From positions 8,035,482-8,099,481 of the forward strand of contig OZ036011.1 of assembly GCA_964035015.1 (NCBI GenBank): a stretch of DNA of 64,000 nt, read 5' to 3'. A program made the translations under genes and the position numbers. Under the pieces are notes generated by a model. That model searched no databases. It worked only from the letters and a program-made list of their open reading frames with translations, and was not told the DNA's origin. The stretch is from Corallium rubrum (Eukaryota > Cnidaria > Anthozoa > Scleralcyonacea > Coralliidae). Below, piece after piece: positions 1-13,000 of the stretch (position 1 is its first letter; every line of letters starts with the position of its first letter).

Positions 1-576
1 AGTAACGTCTCGGTCTCTCTTTCCAACATATTGCTAAAGATGCGTCCAGAGTCGATCTTCTGCTGTAGAATTCCCAGCTGCGCTAGTCGTGAAGGTTAAC
101 TACCCACTACTTGATCCAAACGCATGCAATCTGCTCGCGCGTACTCAGTGTAACTTTCTCTTAGGTGAACTTATTTCTCGGATTTTAGTTCGGCTTATGC
201 GAATCGACGTTTGACCTGGGCGTTATATATTGTCAACGTAATTGAAAACCGGCGCTATACTTTGATACTTACTTGAGATTGAATTGAATTGTACTCGAAA
301 AACTGCCCCGATTCCCCAGTGGAATGGATTCCCCGCTAGTGAGAGCTGTTTACCTTGAAACTGTAGTCAAGCGGACTCGCTGAGACTCGCTGAGACAGGT
401 GGAATTTTAAAGCTAAATGGATGAAAAACAATCCGAGCTTTGCCAAAACAAAATGGTGGCCAGTTTTGCTTTATTTACAGGATTAAGTAATACAAACATA
501 TAAACTTATATAAATGTAAGTAGTAAGTTAGGATTAGAGCGATTACTTTACATACAATTAAAATTACAAGTAACCA

Positions 577-578
<2 letters not shown>

Positions 579-625
<47 letters not shown>
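579..625. repeat. (GT)n microsatellite
   Basis: An uninterrupted run of alternating T and G of about 46 bases. It sits in intergenic DNA and makes artefactual poly-His/Thr reading frames on the minus strand. Confidence 0.95.
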
Positions 626-627
<2 letters not shown>

Positions 628-629
<2 letters not shown>

Positions 630-865
630 ATGTTTTCGTCAAGCACGTGATCAACGCAAAGACCAATAGTCCAAATCAGCATACTTCAGAAGTCTTATTT
701 ATATGTCCGAAGGGTTTACGAACATGTACACGAACAACGAATGGGAGATAAAAGTTGAATTTTGCTTCAGATAATGAACATTTGCGCGCAATCACAAGAC
801 GCCAAGAAATATGATGACAAGTCGACAGCTGACCTTGGGCTACTGGTCTGTCGGTATAAATTTGA
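628..865 (+). repeat. Direct segmental repeat, copy 1
   Basis: About 235 bp that recur near 1700-1925 in the same orientation at roughly 75-80 percent identity by eye. Shared landmarks are GAATGTTTTCGTCAA, CACGTGATCAA, ATACTTCAGAAGTCTTAT, TCCGAAGGGTTTACGA and TCACAAGACGCCAAGAAA. I see no convincing protein in either copy. It is an old tandem duplication or two copies of one dispersed repeat. Confidence 0.8.
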
Positions 866-1307
866 ACGTTTTTGAGAATTTTTGCGGGATTGTCTGGTTT
901 CGAAACGATATGTATTTCAGCATTTTAATACATTTTTATGCATGTATGTATGTGTATGTGTATGTATGTATGTACTGTTGTTTTATACTATAAATACAAG
1001 CGCGCGGTGACTGCACATTTACATGCCATACTAAATTTCTCGTGTTCAATTGTTACTATAATAATTCCGGAACGCGCTTCGACTTAAACCTGAATGCCCT
1101 TTTAACTGTCAAATGTTTCAAGTGTTTACGTGTTTATAAGCGCTCGGCCAAGATGTTTTAGCTATAAGTTTACACGCAGAAATCCACCGTGCTTGGCATT
1201 GCACGCTTGTTTATGTTACATGTAGACGTATTGTTTATGTTACATGTAGACGTATGCAATATATACCTATTAAAAAAACGCGTTGAACATAAAATAAAGC
1301 AATTCTT

Positions 1308-1362
1308 GGGGGGGGGGGGGGGGTGCCCCCCCCCCCCCCCCCCCCCCACACACACACACATC
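1308..1362. repeat. Poly-G / poly-C / (CA)n simple repeat
   Basis: A run of G followed by TG and a run of C, then CA repeats. The adjacent G and C runs could fold back on each other and are a likely assembly or sequencing trouble spot. Confidence 0.9.
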
Positions 1363-1699
1363 TGAGCGTCCGCGTTTCCTGTTTTTGCCGATTTACCTAA
1401 CATTACACTCAAGCGAAATTAAAGCGATATAAGTATCATATTTTAATGCGATTATAGGGACAGCGTTTCATGTTTTTTTCCTGTTCACAAAACTGAACAG
1501 TCACATGTCCAGAGGAAAACAAGCTGTAATGACGTCGCAAAAATAAATCAAGTCAACATAGGTTCTGCCGTGCCAAGAGCTGCTGGCCGCCAAGATTAAA
1601 AAAAGAACAAACAGCAGGTTGAACAATAAATAAAACTATTATGTAAATCCACTTAACGTGCGTTTTTGCGGATATGCCACAAGCACGGTTTGTGTGTCC

Positions 1700-1925
1700 G
1701 AATGTTTTCGTCAATCACGTGATCAAGGCCAAAAGCTAATAGGCATACTTCAGAAGTCTTATTCGTATGTCCGAAGGGTTTACGAGCGTGTACTAGAACA
1801 ACCACTGGAAGATTGGAAGTCGAGTTTTGCTTCAGGTCATGGATAATTGCACGCAATCACAAGACGCCAAGAAAATATCCACGACGAGTTGATAGCTGAT
1901 AGTGGTCTACTGGTCTGTCGATATA
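1700..1925 (+). repeat. Direct segmental repeat, copy 2
   Basis: Second copy of the block at 628-865, same orientation, carrying the same CACGTGATCAA landmark and the same internal order of motifs with several small insertions and deletions. Confidence 0.8.
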
Positions 1926-2153
1926 CAGTAAAGTTTAAACGATTTTGTCAATTTTTGCAAATCAGTGGCTGCTTTCTAAACCATATACCTATATACCAGA
2001 TGAAATATGAATAGCCTTTTAGACCCTCGGTCATCTGATTGTCTGTATATACGCAGAAATCAACTGTATTTGGTACTGCTTGAGTTACATGTAGGCGTAT
2101 AAAGTACTTATTCAAAAAGCGCGTTGATCATTGTTGAGACAAATCAATTCATG

Positions 2154-2201
2154 CGTTCTAATCTTTACTACGTTAATCCTAACGTAGTAAAGATTAGAAC
2201 G
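2154..2201. repeat. Perfect 22-bp hairpin
   Basis: The left arm begins CGTTCTAATCTTTACTACG and runs from 2154 to 2175. A 4-base loop (ATCC) follows, and then an exact reverse complement at 2180-2201. I see no mismatch in 22 pairs. No gene is nearby. It could be the core of a small foldback element. Confidence 0.9.
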
Positions 2202-2870
2202 AAAGCGATATATTATCACATTCTTTTAACAAGCGATTAGCGACCGGGTTTCCCGTTTTTCCCAATTTACCTAAAATTTTCATTTTAAGATTACAGTTAA
2301 GATTAGGGTTGGGGCAGGGCTTGGGTTAGGGATTGGGTTGGAGTTTAAGTAACGGCTAGAATTAAGCATTATTGTTAATAAGTTATTAATAAGGGCATTT
2401 AAAAATTAATAATTATTGTCGATTCTTAGATGATACGCGAGAGCATATGCTGATATGTCACAAGGTTATCAAGCATTTTCAGTATATTTTAGTGAACAAT
2501 TTACGTTGTTCAATCACTACCTGTAGGCCAAATAAATACCAATACCCGCATGTACGCATTGCGTACCTATTTTTGGCAATGTTTAATAAACGAGCAGCAG
2601 TGTTTTCTTAGGTTTACCACATTAGTACTGTATAGTCTTTATATAAAATTCTAAGTTCATTGGTATTCTTTATATAAAATTCTATGTTCATTAGTAGTAT
2701 TCTTTCTGGCGTCAATAAGTCTTATCAGGTATAAAATCACCTGATTTTCTTTGTGTTTTCCTCATGAATTATTAATGAGTTAACGTTTTTGAAAAGTTAA
2801 TCTCGAATCATTAATAATTCATGAGATAATCAGCCAATTACAAGTTCATTCAATCGCCTGATGAAGATTG

Positions 2871-2966
2871 AACAACAACTCTTATCGTGTTTCATAAGGG
2901 GAATCTACACACTCGAATGCTTTCATCGTGGATCCCCCAAAACACTCAAACTCGTTGTTGATATAT
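2871..2966. mobile_element. Foldback MITE, diverged copy
   Basis: An inverted repeat with arms resembling those of the element at 3246-3380: it opens with AACAACAACTC and GTGTTTCATAAGGGGAATC and closes with GGATCCCCCAAAACAC and CTCGTTGTTGATA. No coding capacity. It sits among other short inverted repeats built on TCATTAATAATTCATGAG (2761-2825 and near 2978). Confidence 0.65.
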
Positions 2967-3245
2967 ATATCTCAAACTCATTAATAATTCATGAGAATCA
3001 GCCAATTACAATAGTCCATTCAATCACCTGATTGACGTTGGATACGCCAGGAAAACACGCTAAAATCGTATACCACTCCAGATATTAGATGAAAACCGGT
3101 TTTCATCTAATTCTTAAGATCTTAATTATCGATGGAAAACAAACAAGTTGCTGTATGAATAAATTTTACACACACTCATGAATAAAATCTCATGAGGGTT
3201 TATTTTAATTGTATTTTTCAATTGAAATCACTCGATTGAGATGCC

Positions 3246-3380
3246 ATATCAACAACTCGTTTATCGTGTTTCATCAGGGGAATCCAAACACTCGAAAACA
3301 ATAAAATTCGGCCTCGTGCTTTCATCATGTTTTCTCGTGTTTGGATCCCCTGATGAAACACTTAAACTCGTTGTTGATAT
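3246..3380. mobile_element. Foldback MITE
   Basis: About 135 bp with long inverted arms. The left arm reads ATATCAACAACTCG then GTGTTTCATCAGGGGA. The right arm is TCCCCTGATGAAACAC then CTCGTTGTTGATAT. Its family relation to 2871-2966 is visible by eye. No open frame. Confidence 0.75.
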
Positions 3381-3833
3381 ATTACATTACATGTGAATTA
3401 TCTAAATTTCTATTACTAATTTCTATTACTAATTTCTATTTAAGTTACTAAGTGTGCGTAAACAATCAAAATAATTAATTAAATTACGCAATTCTTTAAT
3501 CTCGAGTTTAATTTTCAGGTATGCGAGAAATTAAAACTATATGGCACGTTTATATTTGACAATTTTCGTGAACGGTCCTGAACGTGATCAAATCCAGTAA
3601 TTTAATTATTCCTAGAAATTTTGTCACTGGTTCATTATGAAATTTTTAAGATTTTTAGTCATGTAATAAACTATTTATTGCTGTATTATTTTTTTAATAA
3701 TTTAATTTACTTTTTTTTATATAAATTACAATATATAAACAAGTAAATAACGAGGTTCATTGATGGGGCCTGGAACCAACTACCTTTTTGTCCCGCGTGT
3801 TTCTTCCCGCCTTTCATCTGCAGAATTTAGAAA

Positions 3834-3883
3834 ATGGCGGAAAACGTGGATGAAAGATGAGCGACAGAACAAGTGAAGTTTAG
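3834..3883 (+). promoter_or_regulatory. Two overlapping short upstream ORFs before BAP18
   Basis: Nine-codon frames lie 120-170 bases upstream of the chosen BAP18 start. One runs 3834-3860 (product MAENVDER). The other runs 3857-3883 (MSDRTSEV). The second ATG overlaps the first stop as ATGA. Both matter only if the BAP18 mRNA starts upstream of 3834, which the sequence cannot show. I rejected either as the true exon 1 because neither splices in frame to exon 2. Confidence 0.4.
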
Positions 3884-4002
3884 AGCTAATTCTGATAATA
3901 TTTAGAGAAATTAATGCTCCAGAACTCGCAAGAGTCTTTCAGTCAATATTTTCCTGTCGCCAAGCACTTGAAAACGGTTGAAAAACGTGATATGAATCCA
4001 GA

Positions 4003-7000
4003 ATGAGTTCTACAGCTTCAAAGGTACTGTGTCTGTAGCTAGAGTGTAGAACTAGTGAGTTTATTAATGCTTTGAAAGTTTCCATGGCGATAATGTAATA
4101 TAAATAAGTTTTGTGGAAACACCACGTAAAATATTTCTTTGCTAAGCTTTCGGCCTGTTGACAACTTACCAAAGAAATATTTTACGTGGTGTTTCCACAA
4201 AACTTATTTATTAGGCCATAGGAATGAAAGTATTAGAATACCGTCCACCGCCCGCGTCGGTTCAAAGCCCCGCGCAAAAATTTTCATTATTTATAAAATT
4301 TTCATTATTTGCTGAAAGACTCAGGTATTTTAACATAAAACTGGTATAATCAGCCAAATCAGGTTATAATTAACAAATAAAACATAAAGCTCCGTGCATA
4401 TGTACTCTTATAAAGGCACGTTTGACGTCATTTGAACAGGAAAGAAGTTGAGTAGAGGCACGAGGCTATAGCCGAGTGCCTTTACACTTCTTTCGTGTTC
4501 AAATCACGTCAAATGTACCTTTATAAGAGTACATATGCACAGGAGCGATATGTTGTATTTGTTTTATAAAATAAGAAGAGGAAAATCAAACTAAAAGTGA
4601 GGTAGTTTAGGAATTTGGCGGGCTTTTCCGGCCAGCTGACGCCATTCTACGCCATTCTACGTCATTCATGATCTATGTTCTCTTATAAATGCACGGAGCC
4701 CAGCCAATCAGCGTGCGTAGAGGACACCTTATTTTATAATACAAAATTAACGTGTATAAAAAGTTAAAAGTATCACTTCGAAAGATTTGGTAGATTTTTT
4801 TGCATCAACACATACCAAATGTAATATTGAACGTGGGCGCAGAAATGGTGTTTACACGTGTTTTATAACTGATGGCGTTCGTTCGTTCCTCGTGGATATA
4901 TTGTTTGTTTGTTTGTTTGTTTGTTTGTTTGTTTGTTTGTTTGTTTGTTTGTTTGTTTGTTTGTTTGTTTGTTTGTTTGTTTGTTTGTTTGTTTGTTTGT
5001 TTGTTTGTTTGTTTGTTTGTTTGGAGAGGCGGTTTTAATATCTGTCTGAATATAAACAAAAGCACACCTCTAAAAACGTACAGATGAGTATATAAAACGT
5101 TCTTGGGGTTTGTATTTTCTGCAAGTTCCTATACAATGTCATGCATAATCTGCCAAGACAAACTGCGCATGACTTTATTGTGGGAGCATGTACCTTTAAA
5201 ATCACTTTTATGCACCAAAAATATGGACTTTATATCAAAATTGCTAAATAATGAATAATGAATAATGAAAAAAACCCGCATTACTCTTCAAATATTTTCG
5301 GACGGTATTCTAATACTTTCATTCCTATGGCCTTAGTGAGTTTATGTCAGAAGTTCATTGTTTATAGTTAATATACGGTGTCTGTTAAATAACAACTCCC
5401 CAGCTTGCTATATAGAATAAACTATTTAATGATTTTGAGGCTGTAAAACACTAATGGTTGGTTTGCAGGGGCGGATCCAGGATTTTTCGTTAGTCAAAAT
5501 GTTCGTTTGTGAACATTCAGGGAGGGGTACGGAAATTTTTCCAGGGGGGTATGATTAGTTATTAATACCCACACTAGATCTTTTTCGGTAAATAAAACGT
5601 GAGGTGCAAAAATTACTGTTTCACCCAATATCAGGGCTCATCAGCATGCCTAGAAAACACATAATATCACACAGCAAACTTGCAATTCCAACATGGACAG
5701 CCTTTGGAAGGCCGAAAAAGAGCAAACTGGTTTTAAATCAATTTATTTAAATCAATTATTATCAAATCACAATTTATCACATCTGAACTAGAGAGATCGT
5801 ATTACTGTGGTCTAACAAGTCAACAAGACACTGACACAGTCCATATACATTATTATATATGGATAATAGATATCCAAATCAAAATCTTAAACTAATATCA
5901 GGCAACAAAAAGCATAAACAAAATGCCTACACTACAGTATATATTGGTTCGGCTGTGTTTGCGGTATATAAGTGAAAGATTTAATATTGATAAACTTTTG
6001 ACCACAGTAATATGCTAATTTCATAAACGATCATGCCAGCCGGTCGTGGCGCACAGTTTGTTCAGGTAATACAAGTCCAAAACTATTATAATAAGAGTCA
6101 AATTTAGTTAAAATAGAATATATTTACATTATGGCTGTACAAGACTTGTTTTTCCTTTCTCGAACATACTTCGGGATGAAAGATTCGGCACCAAAATTTC
6201 TACTGAGGCAGAAGCTCGTGTTGTTGATAGCACTCAACCGCTCTTCAACAGAACTCTTCGGCAAAGCGTCGATTCACTTCATCAGATCAGTGTAAACATC
6301 TTGAAGATATGGCCAATCGTTTCTCTCAAACGTGGACTGCACATTCTCATAAATACTACAAGACATTGCAGTATGTTCGCTATTTCGCTTTTATATTTCT
6401 GTGGCACTTGAAATTGAACATTCGCCAATCAGAAAGGCTGTAGAATCATGCCGTATACACTGAAGGCTGATGCATATGATCGATCAAAAAATGTAGCCAA
6501 TGAGAATTCAGATATTTTTTGAATTAGCCAATTGGATAGCTTGTATACGAGCCCTTGATCCACAAATTGATCAGAACTCCCCACAGATCGATCAAAAAGC
6601 AAATTGGCCAATCGCATGGCTGGAATCAGACTACAGAGCGATCAAAACTCACGCGCAAGACCGCTGTTCTGTGACTTGATATATTTATTACATTATCGAA
6701 GGCCTTGCCACTGTATGAAACTTGATAACTGGACTACAAATTTCGAATATTAATGTCTTTGCTATGGACCGCAGTTTGAATTAATTAACTTAATTAACTG
6801 CGCAATTTTTACCTTAGTCGTGTGATCGGTTTGACTACCCCTAGATCCGCCCCTGGTTTGGGTTAGCATGTAAACTAGACAGTAAACCATTGATTCTATA
6901 TCGACTATCAGTTTTATACAGACTAGAGTGTAGAGATAGTTAGGGTTTTGTTTAGATTGATGTAAAAAAGTAAAGTAAATAAACTAGTTTGTAGAATTAA

Positions 7001-10000
7001 CATTTATTTTATTTTATCATTTACCAATGTTTTGACACTCCTTTCCAATTATTGGCTCATGTCTAAACCTTTGTAAAAATATTGTTAGGTTGCTGATATT
7101 TTTACGGCTGCTGGGGCAGCATTCAATCGTCTTGGAGAATTAACCGTGCAACTGCATCCTTTGACAAGTAATGAGGGTTCAGCACAAACTGGGTAAGACC
7201 TTGTGATTGTAAAATATTAGACCTATGGTTTAGAACTAGTTGTCTGGTTAACCAGGGTTTCTTTTAGGGGGGTGAAGGGGGCCTTTTGCCCCCCCTTGAA
7301 AAATATTTGCCCCCTTTTGTAAATTTAAAACCCTGATTTTAACACGATCGGAAATGGTGGCTGTCGAGGCTCGTGAAATACGGGCTGACCCATATTAGCT
7401 ATGCATGCGTAGAATGAATTTCTTGCGTGTAAACGTCATCAATACATGGCCGACAACTCACTTTAGCCAGCATGCACATGGACTGCAAACTGCCCCATGA
7501 AAGTGGCCAATTTTCTATGCAATGTCCAAACGTGAACAGTAAGAATCAAGATTATAGAGACCTGCTCCCCCCACCCCACATAGTACGTATTGCCTGTTTA
7601 GCCCCCTGTTATTAAATATTCTGAAAGAAACCCTGGTTAACTATTAGTTATGCCAATGGCACTGCAAATAATGGTGAGTCAGCCAATTTCTTGTTTTGAA
7701 TGATCATTTTGACCAGTGAAATAAAATGCATACCTGTAGTTGAAAATCAACAGTACAGTTGGCTCCTACACTACCATGTTTTAGAATGCAGATTTTAGTA
7801 CTACTGTTTAACTTACTTAACTTGATTTTAGTAGTACTATTTAACTTTGGAGAATTTTTCCCCACCAAGTGGTTAAAAAGCAGGGGGAGGAATGAAGATG
7901 GTCACATTTTACAGTTTTGTAATAACATTTGGAAGCTACATGTACATGTACTTGGTACACAATATTTCAAGTGTACAAGATTGACAGTTAATTTTTGACA
8001 GTTTCTACTCTCATTTTACAGATACAGTATATAATTATCAATTATTGGATGAGTCTGACCAAAATATCATGATTTGTCAGTGGCAAGCTACTTGTTATTT
8101 GCCGATCCCGAAGACAGAGGCAAATAACTACACGGCCAGAAACGCACAAGTTGTAACAAGTCTGTTGCCGGCCTTGATACAATTTGCCATCAACAAGTCT
8201 GAACCTGGATGCGTTCGCTCAGCTTGTTGTGGCTTGTCGTGACAAGTCTGCAACAAGTTGTCAACAGGCTTGTTGTAAGTTGTTGCGACAGACCTGCAGC
8301 AATGCTGTCGTCAACAGGTTTGCTGCAAGTTGTCGTAACAGGGCCGCAGCAATGCTGTTGCCAACAGGCTTGTTGCAAGATGCCGTAACAGAGCCGTAGC
8401 AATGCTGTTGTCAACAACTTTGCTGCAAGCTTGCTGTGAACAAGCCGCAACAAGTCTGCAGTGACAGCTTGCAACAAGGTTGATAAAACACGCGTTATTC
8501 TCGCGTTCATGCAGTGATTCTATCTGAGTTATTAGATTTCTCAAATATAGAAATAACGAAATTATCACACCGTGTGATACTTTCGTGATTTCTATACTTA
8601 AGAAACCTAATTCAGATAGAAAATAAACACCTTAGATATATTAGTAAAATTTACACAAGAGCAAACATCTATCAAAGCAATTTTATTATACAGAAAACAA
8701 TTCAATACATTGCAAAAATTCAGTCCGCCGATGAAAGTGTAGTTCACTCACCATTTAAATGTTTTAGTTCATGCAAACATATATTTAACTGATTAAACTC
8801 ACCACTAAAAATATATGTAACAGATGATAGATAAATTAATGTTTGCCATAGAGATATAAATTGTATACCGCTTCTTTTTAAACGTTTGTACTTCTCAGCT
8901 TTAGTTTCATTCGTGGTTAGTTTTCGTTGATAGTTCTTTTTCTTTACGTTGAGCGCTGGACGCCTGGACCAGCGGACAAGCTTAGTCCCCTTTTTACCTT
9001 TTTAGCTGTATACACACTTGCATGGATACTTGAGAGTAAAGTAAAGTAAAAATAGAAATAAACTGCCATTCCTGACACACTTGTTCTCGCTGTTTTATAA
9101 ACGACTGTTTAATTTTTTTCCTCAACACTGAAATGCAATCCCACTGAGAACTTCTTCCAAACGGTGAACTTAGCATGAAGCAGAGCCAAATTTCAATCAC
9201 ATAATCACTTTATAACCGATAAATAGGACTTTTGTTCGTGGAATTGTGAATGCCCGTCTGTTTCAACTTTCAAACTGTAAAAAATATAATTTAGCCAACG
9301 GTCCATGGTGACGCAAGTTTGTTTTCGTAATCTCGTTCTCATTGGCTGGTGATTTAATTTTCTCGCATATGATTGGCTCTCTGAGCATCGGATGATGCAA
9401 GCCTCATTACTTCCTGTTTTCCCCCTCGAAGCTTCGAGTTTATTTACAAGCTGTTCGAAAGAAACACTTTGAAACTCAAAGGTTTTTTGGACAAACAGAA
9501 GTTGGCCCACAAAGATTAAACTGCAAATACAAACAGGGTCTGTAACAGATCAACTACAGGCAGTTTTATATTCGAATTTGAAAATCGCTTGAGAAAATCT
9601 TTGCCGTGAATTGCCGGGCCATGGGAGACACAGTTTTTAAGGATATTTTGAGCTAAGTTCTTTTTTGTGGTTATAAACTCTAAAATATGCCTTTTGTGAA
9701 CCTGAAGAAAAGATTGAAGTGATAAATATGTGTATTACGATCGTATTAACATTTGTCTAGCTTTGATAAATCGATATCTTTCAAAATTTTGCAAGATGAA
9801 TTAGTGATGTCTCGACATGCCTGGCCGCTACGGCTGTCTTTGTATGTTGTAAAATATATGGTGCAGAAACCGACCAGAATAATGTCGTGTCTTTAATTAT
9901 TCTGAACATTTATAGTTTGAATGAACAGCAAAAGCTATAGTTTAGCTGCGATTGTTTTTCATTATTGTTTTTTCACGGTTGTTTTTTTTCTTTGTTTCAA

Positions 10001-13000
10001 ACACGAGAATTCAAAACGTTTTGAATTTTTACCCACACAAGGACGTATAGTAAGTACTAAACTTGAAATAAACGTTTTCTCTCTCTGCTATGGTGAACCG
10101 TTATTATATTATGTTGTTCATAATGAACAGAAAATGTTTCTGTATACGGTATTTCAATGCAGTATTGATATAAAAAAGAAACGTGCTATCGCAGGTTCGG
10201 GGGAAGAAACTCCTGTTACCATCATGCAGTAGAGCGTTTTCTCTTCTTATTTCAGCTTGTTGTGACAATCCAAGACCGATTGTTTGTAACACGTCTGTCG
10301 CAGGTTGTTATCAGCTTAGTGCAGACTTGCAATAACAACTGGCACCAAGTCTGTTGGGACAAGTTGTAACAGCATTGTTGATTGCATCAGACTTGCTGCA
10401 ATTTGTTTTATCAAGCCTGTTATTCTTTGTCATCAACAGGCTTGTTGCGGAATGCCAACAAATTGCTATGGCTCTGTGGGCGACAACTGGCAACAAGTCT
10501 GTTGGGACAAGTTGTAACAGCATTGTTGATTGCATCAGACTTGCTGCAATTTGTTTTATCAGGTCTGTTATTCTTTGTCATCAACAGGCTTGTTGCGGAA
10601 TGTTTTAACAAATTGCTACGGCTCTGTGGGCGACAAGTTGCAACAGGTCTGTTGCCGCAGGCCTGTTAAAGCCTGATCGAGTCAACAGGCTTGTAGCAAC
10701 TTGTTAACAACCTGCAGCAAACCTGCACATCCCGCAAATTGCAACAAGCCTGTGAGATTTCTGGCTGTGTAGTAGCAAGACACTGACAAATCATGATATT
10801 TAATTGTGATAGACGAGTTCAATAATTAATGATTCATCATTCATAAAATAGTTAAAAATTTGAAATGCCTGAAGTTAGAGATCACCACTCTTCTGTCTTT
10901 AGCATACTAAAATCTTTGTAAAACTTATTTTTTGTTGGCACGAGTCTTGCTTTTTATCTCAGTCACTAAAACTTCGTTTTCGCTATTTCTTTTCTGGAGT
11001 ACATTGTTGTTATGGATGCTTTCCAAATACTCTCGATTATTTCCTCGGATAGCTGAAGAACTATAGCCACCATGTTTATGGAAATTATTTGCCATCAGCA
11101 GCGTTATCGCTAGTGTGCATGCTCATAAAATTATTTGCAGCAGAAAATTATTTTCACTCAGTTATTTGCAGGTAAATTAACCAATCAGAAACGAAATGAT
11201 AACAAAAATTATTTGTAGCTTTCATACATATAACTGTTCATACATCACCATAAAGAACAAAAAACAAACTAACTCAACAAGTTTAGTAAGGATTTGTTAC
11301 TGTCTTACTGACCTTTTCATTGTTTTTTTATAGTGGCAAATGGGGTGATGAAGAGATTGAAATGCTGAGAGGTGCTGTTCAAAAATTTGGTGATGATCTG
11401 AAGAAAATAAGTGAAATTATCAAGACAAAGTCGATGTATGATTCTTCTTTAATTGATTCAGTCAAATAGTTACTTTTTGTGTAATAACACCCTGAAAGAA
11501 CCACCCAACATAAATTTGCCTATCTCATACTGTTTTTGTCCAATTCCTTTGCCATCTTGTCTAGAACACAAATTAAAACAGCTTTGAAACAGCGCATGTA
11601 TGAACAGAGATTGGTTCAGACAACTTCACCAAAAAAGGCCCAAAAGAGACCTGCATCACAACCTTCAACACCAGCTTTGCAGTTAAATGATGAAGTGAAA
11701 GCAAAGAAGATTAAAGAAGAAGGTGAGGTCATCACTAGCTTTGTTTGTTTAATGTGTGTGATTGCCCATAGACCACTGACTTTCATAAAGGTCTTCACTT
11801 TAAATATTCTTTTATGTGAATCTAAATAAGCCTTTCTGACATTGTTGTGAAGCAAAGATTCTTTGCAATTGCAAACCCACAAACAAACAAACAAGACCAG
11901 AAAGGCTTATTAAGATGCACACAAATAATTCAGATTAGTTGCTATTATGAAAGTGGTGTATTTGCTAACCTCAGGGCTTCAAATTTGAATTTTTCAGCAG
12001 TATCCACCGGGATACTAGCAACTTAAAATCAGGTATCCACTCAGAAAATCTAGTATCCCACATTTGGATAGTAAATTATTTTTGTATTGTGACCAGTATG
12101 CAAACAGTGCAGCTCCGCTGATTGATTTGAAATAATTGAAACCATTGTCGCAATAGCTACGATTGTTTATGCAGGTAGTGCAAAACATCTTCTCGTTCAC
12201 GTGCGTTACCCATGGAAAGGATTTTTTCCAAGCCATTTTAAATTTTCGACAACGCTTTGTGTCTTCATACTTTTGCTTGGCTTTGGCACTTTTTTGAGCG
12301 CGCCTTTCCTGCTCAGTCGAACTCGATCGCCTTTCACTTCGTTTATCTTCTTGTATAGGCTGTACGGTTGCTGTCTGCGATTGATCATTTATTTCAATAT
12401 GTGGTCTTTCTTCAACTTGTTCATCAGTTAATATTTGCTGTGTCTCAGTAGATTTTTTTGTTCGCTCAGTTTGTATAACGTATCTTAACATTTTGCCAAC
12501 GTATTTTGAATATGAGTGCGTCAAGACGAGCTATTTCCATTGACAGCGTGGCGTGAAACGGTGAAATGTATACGTTACTATGGTAATTAACTTCAGCCAA
12601 TCACTTCAAGGCTAGTTTGAAGATAATTAATGTTTATAAAATAAGGTATCCTCTACGCACGCTCTGATTGGCTGGACTCCGTGCATTTATATGAGAACAT
12701 AGATCATGAATGACGTAAAATGGCGTCAGCTGGCTGGAAAAACCCGCCAAAATACAGAACTGCCTCACTTTTAGCTTGGTTTTGCTCCTGCTTATTTTAT
12801 AAAACAAATAAAACATACCGCTCCTGTGCATATGTACTCTTATAAAGGTACGTTTGACGTCATTTGAACACGAAAGAAGTGTAAAGGCACTTGGCTATCG
12901 CCTCGTGCCTCTACTCAACTTCTTTCGTGTTCAAATTACGTCAAACGTGCCTTTATAAGAGTACAAATAAAACATAAAGCTCCGTGCGTATGTGCTCTTA

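Larger units (their letters stand above)
4214..5332. mobile_element. PIF/Harbinger-like non-autonomous transposon
   Basis: Perfect 33-bp terminal inverted repeats (starting GGCCATAGGAATGAAAGTAT) are flanked by a 3-bp TTA duplication at 4211-4213 and 5333-5335. TTA-type duplications are typical of PIF/Harbinger. No transposase frame is visible in the 1.1 kb. It contains a second palindromic MITE (4376-4742) and a (TTTG)n array (4901-5023). It lies in BAP18 intron 1. Confidence 0.85.

Noticed and set aside
12201-12431. Plus-strand 76-codon frame
   Set aside because: Antisense of the ZNF862-like relic in the hAT element.
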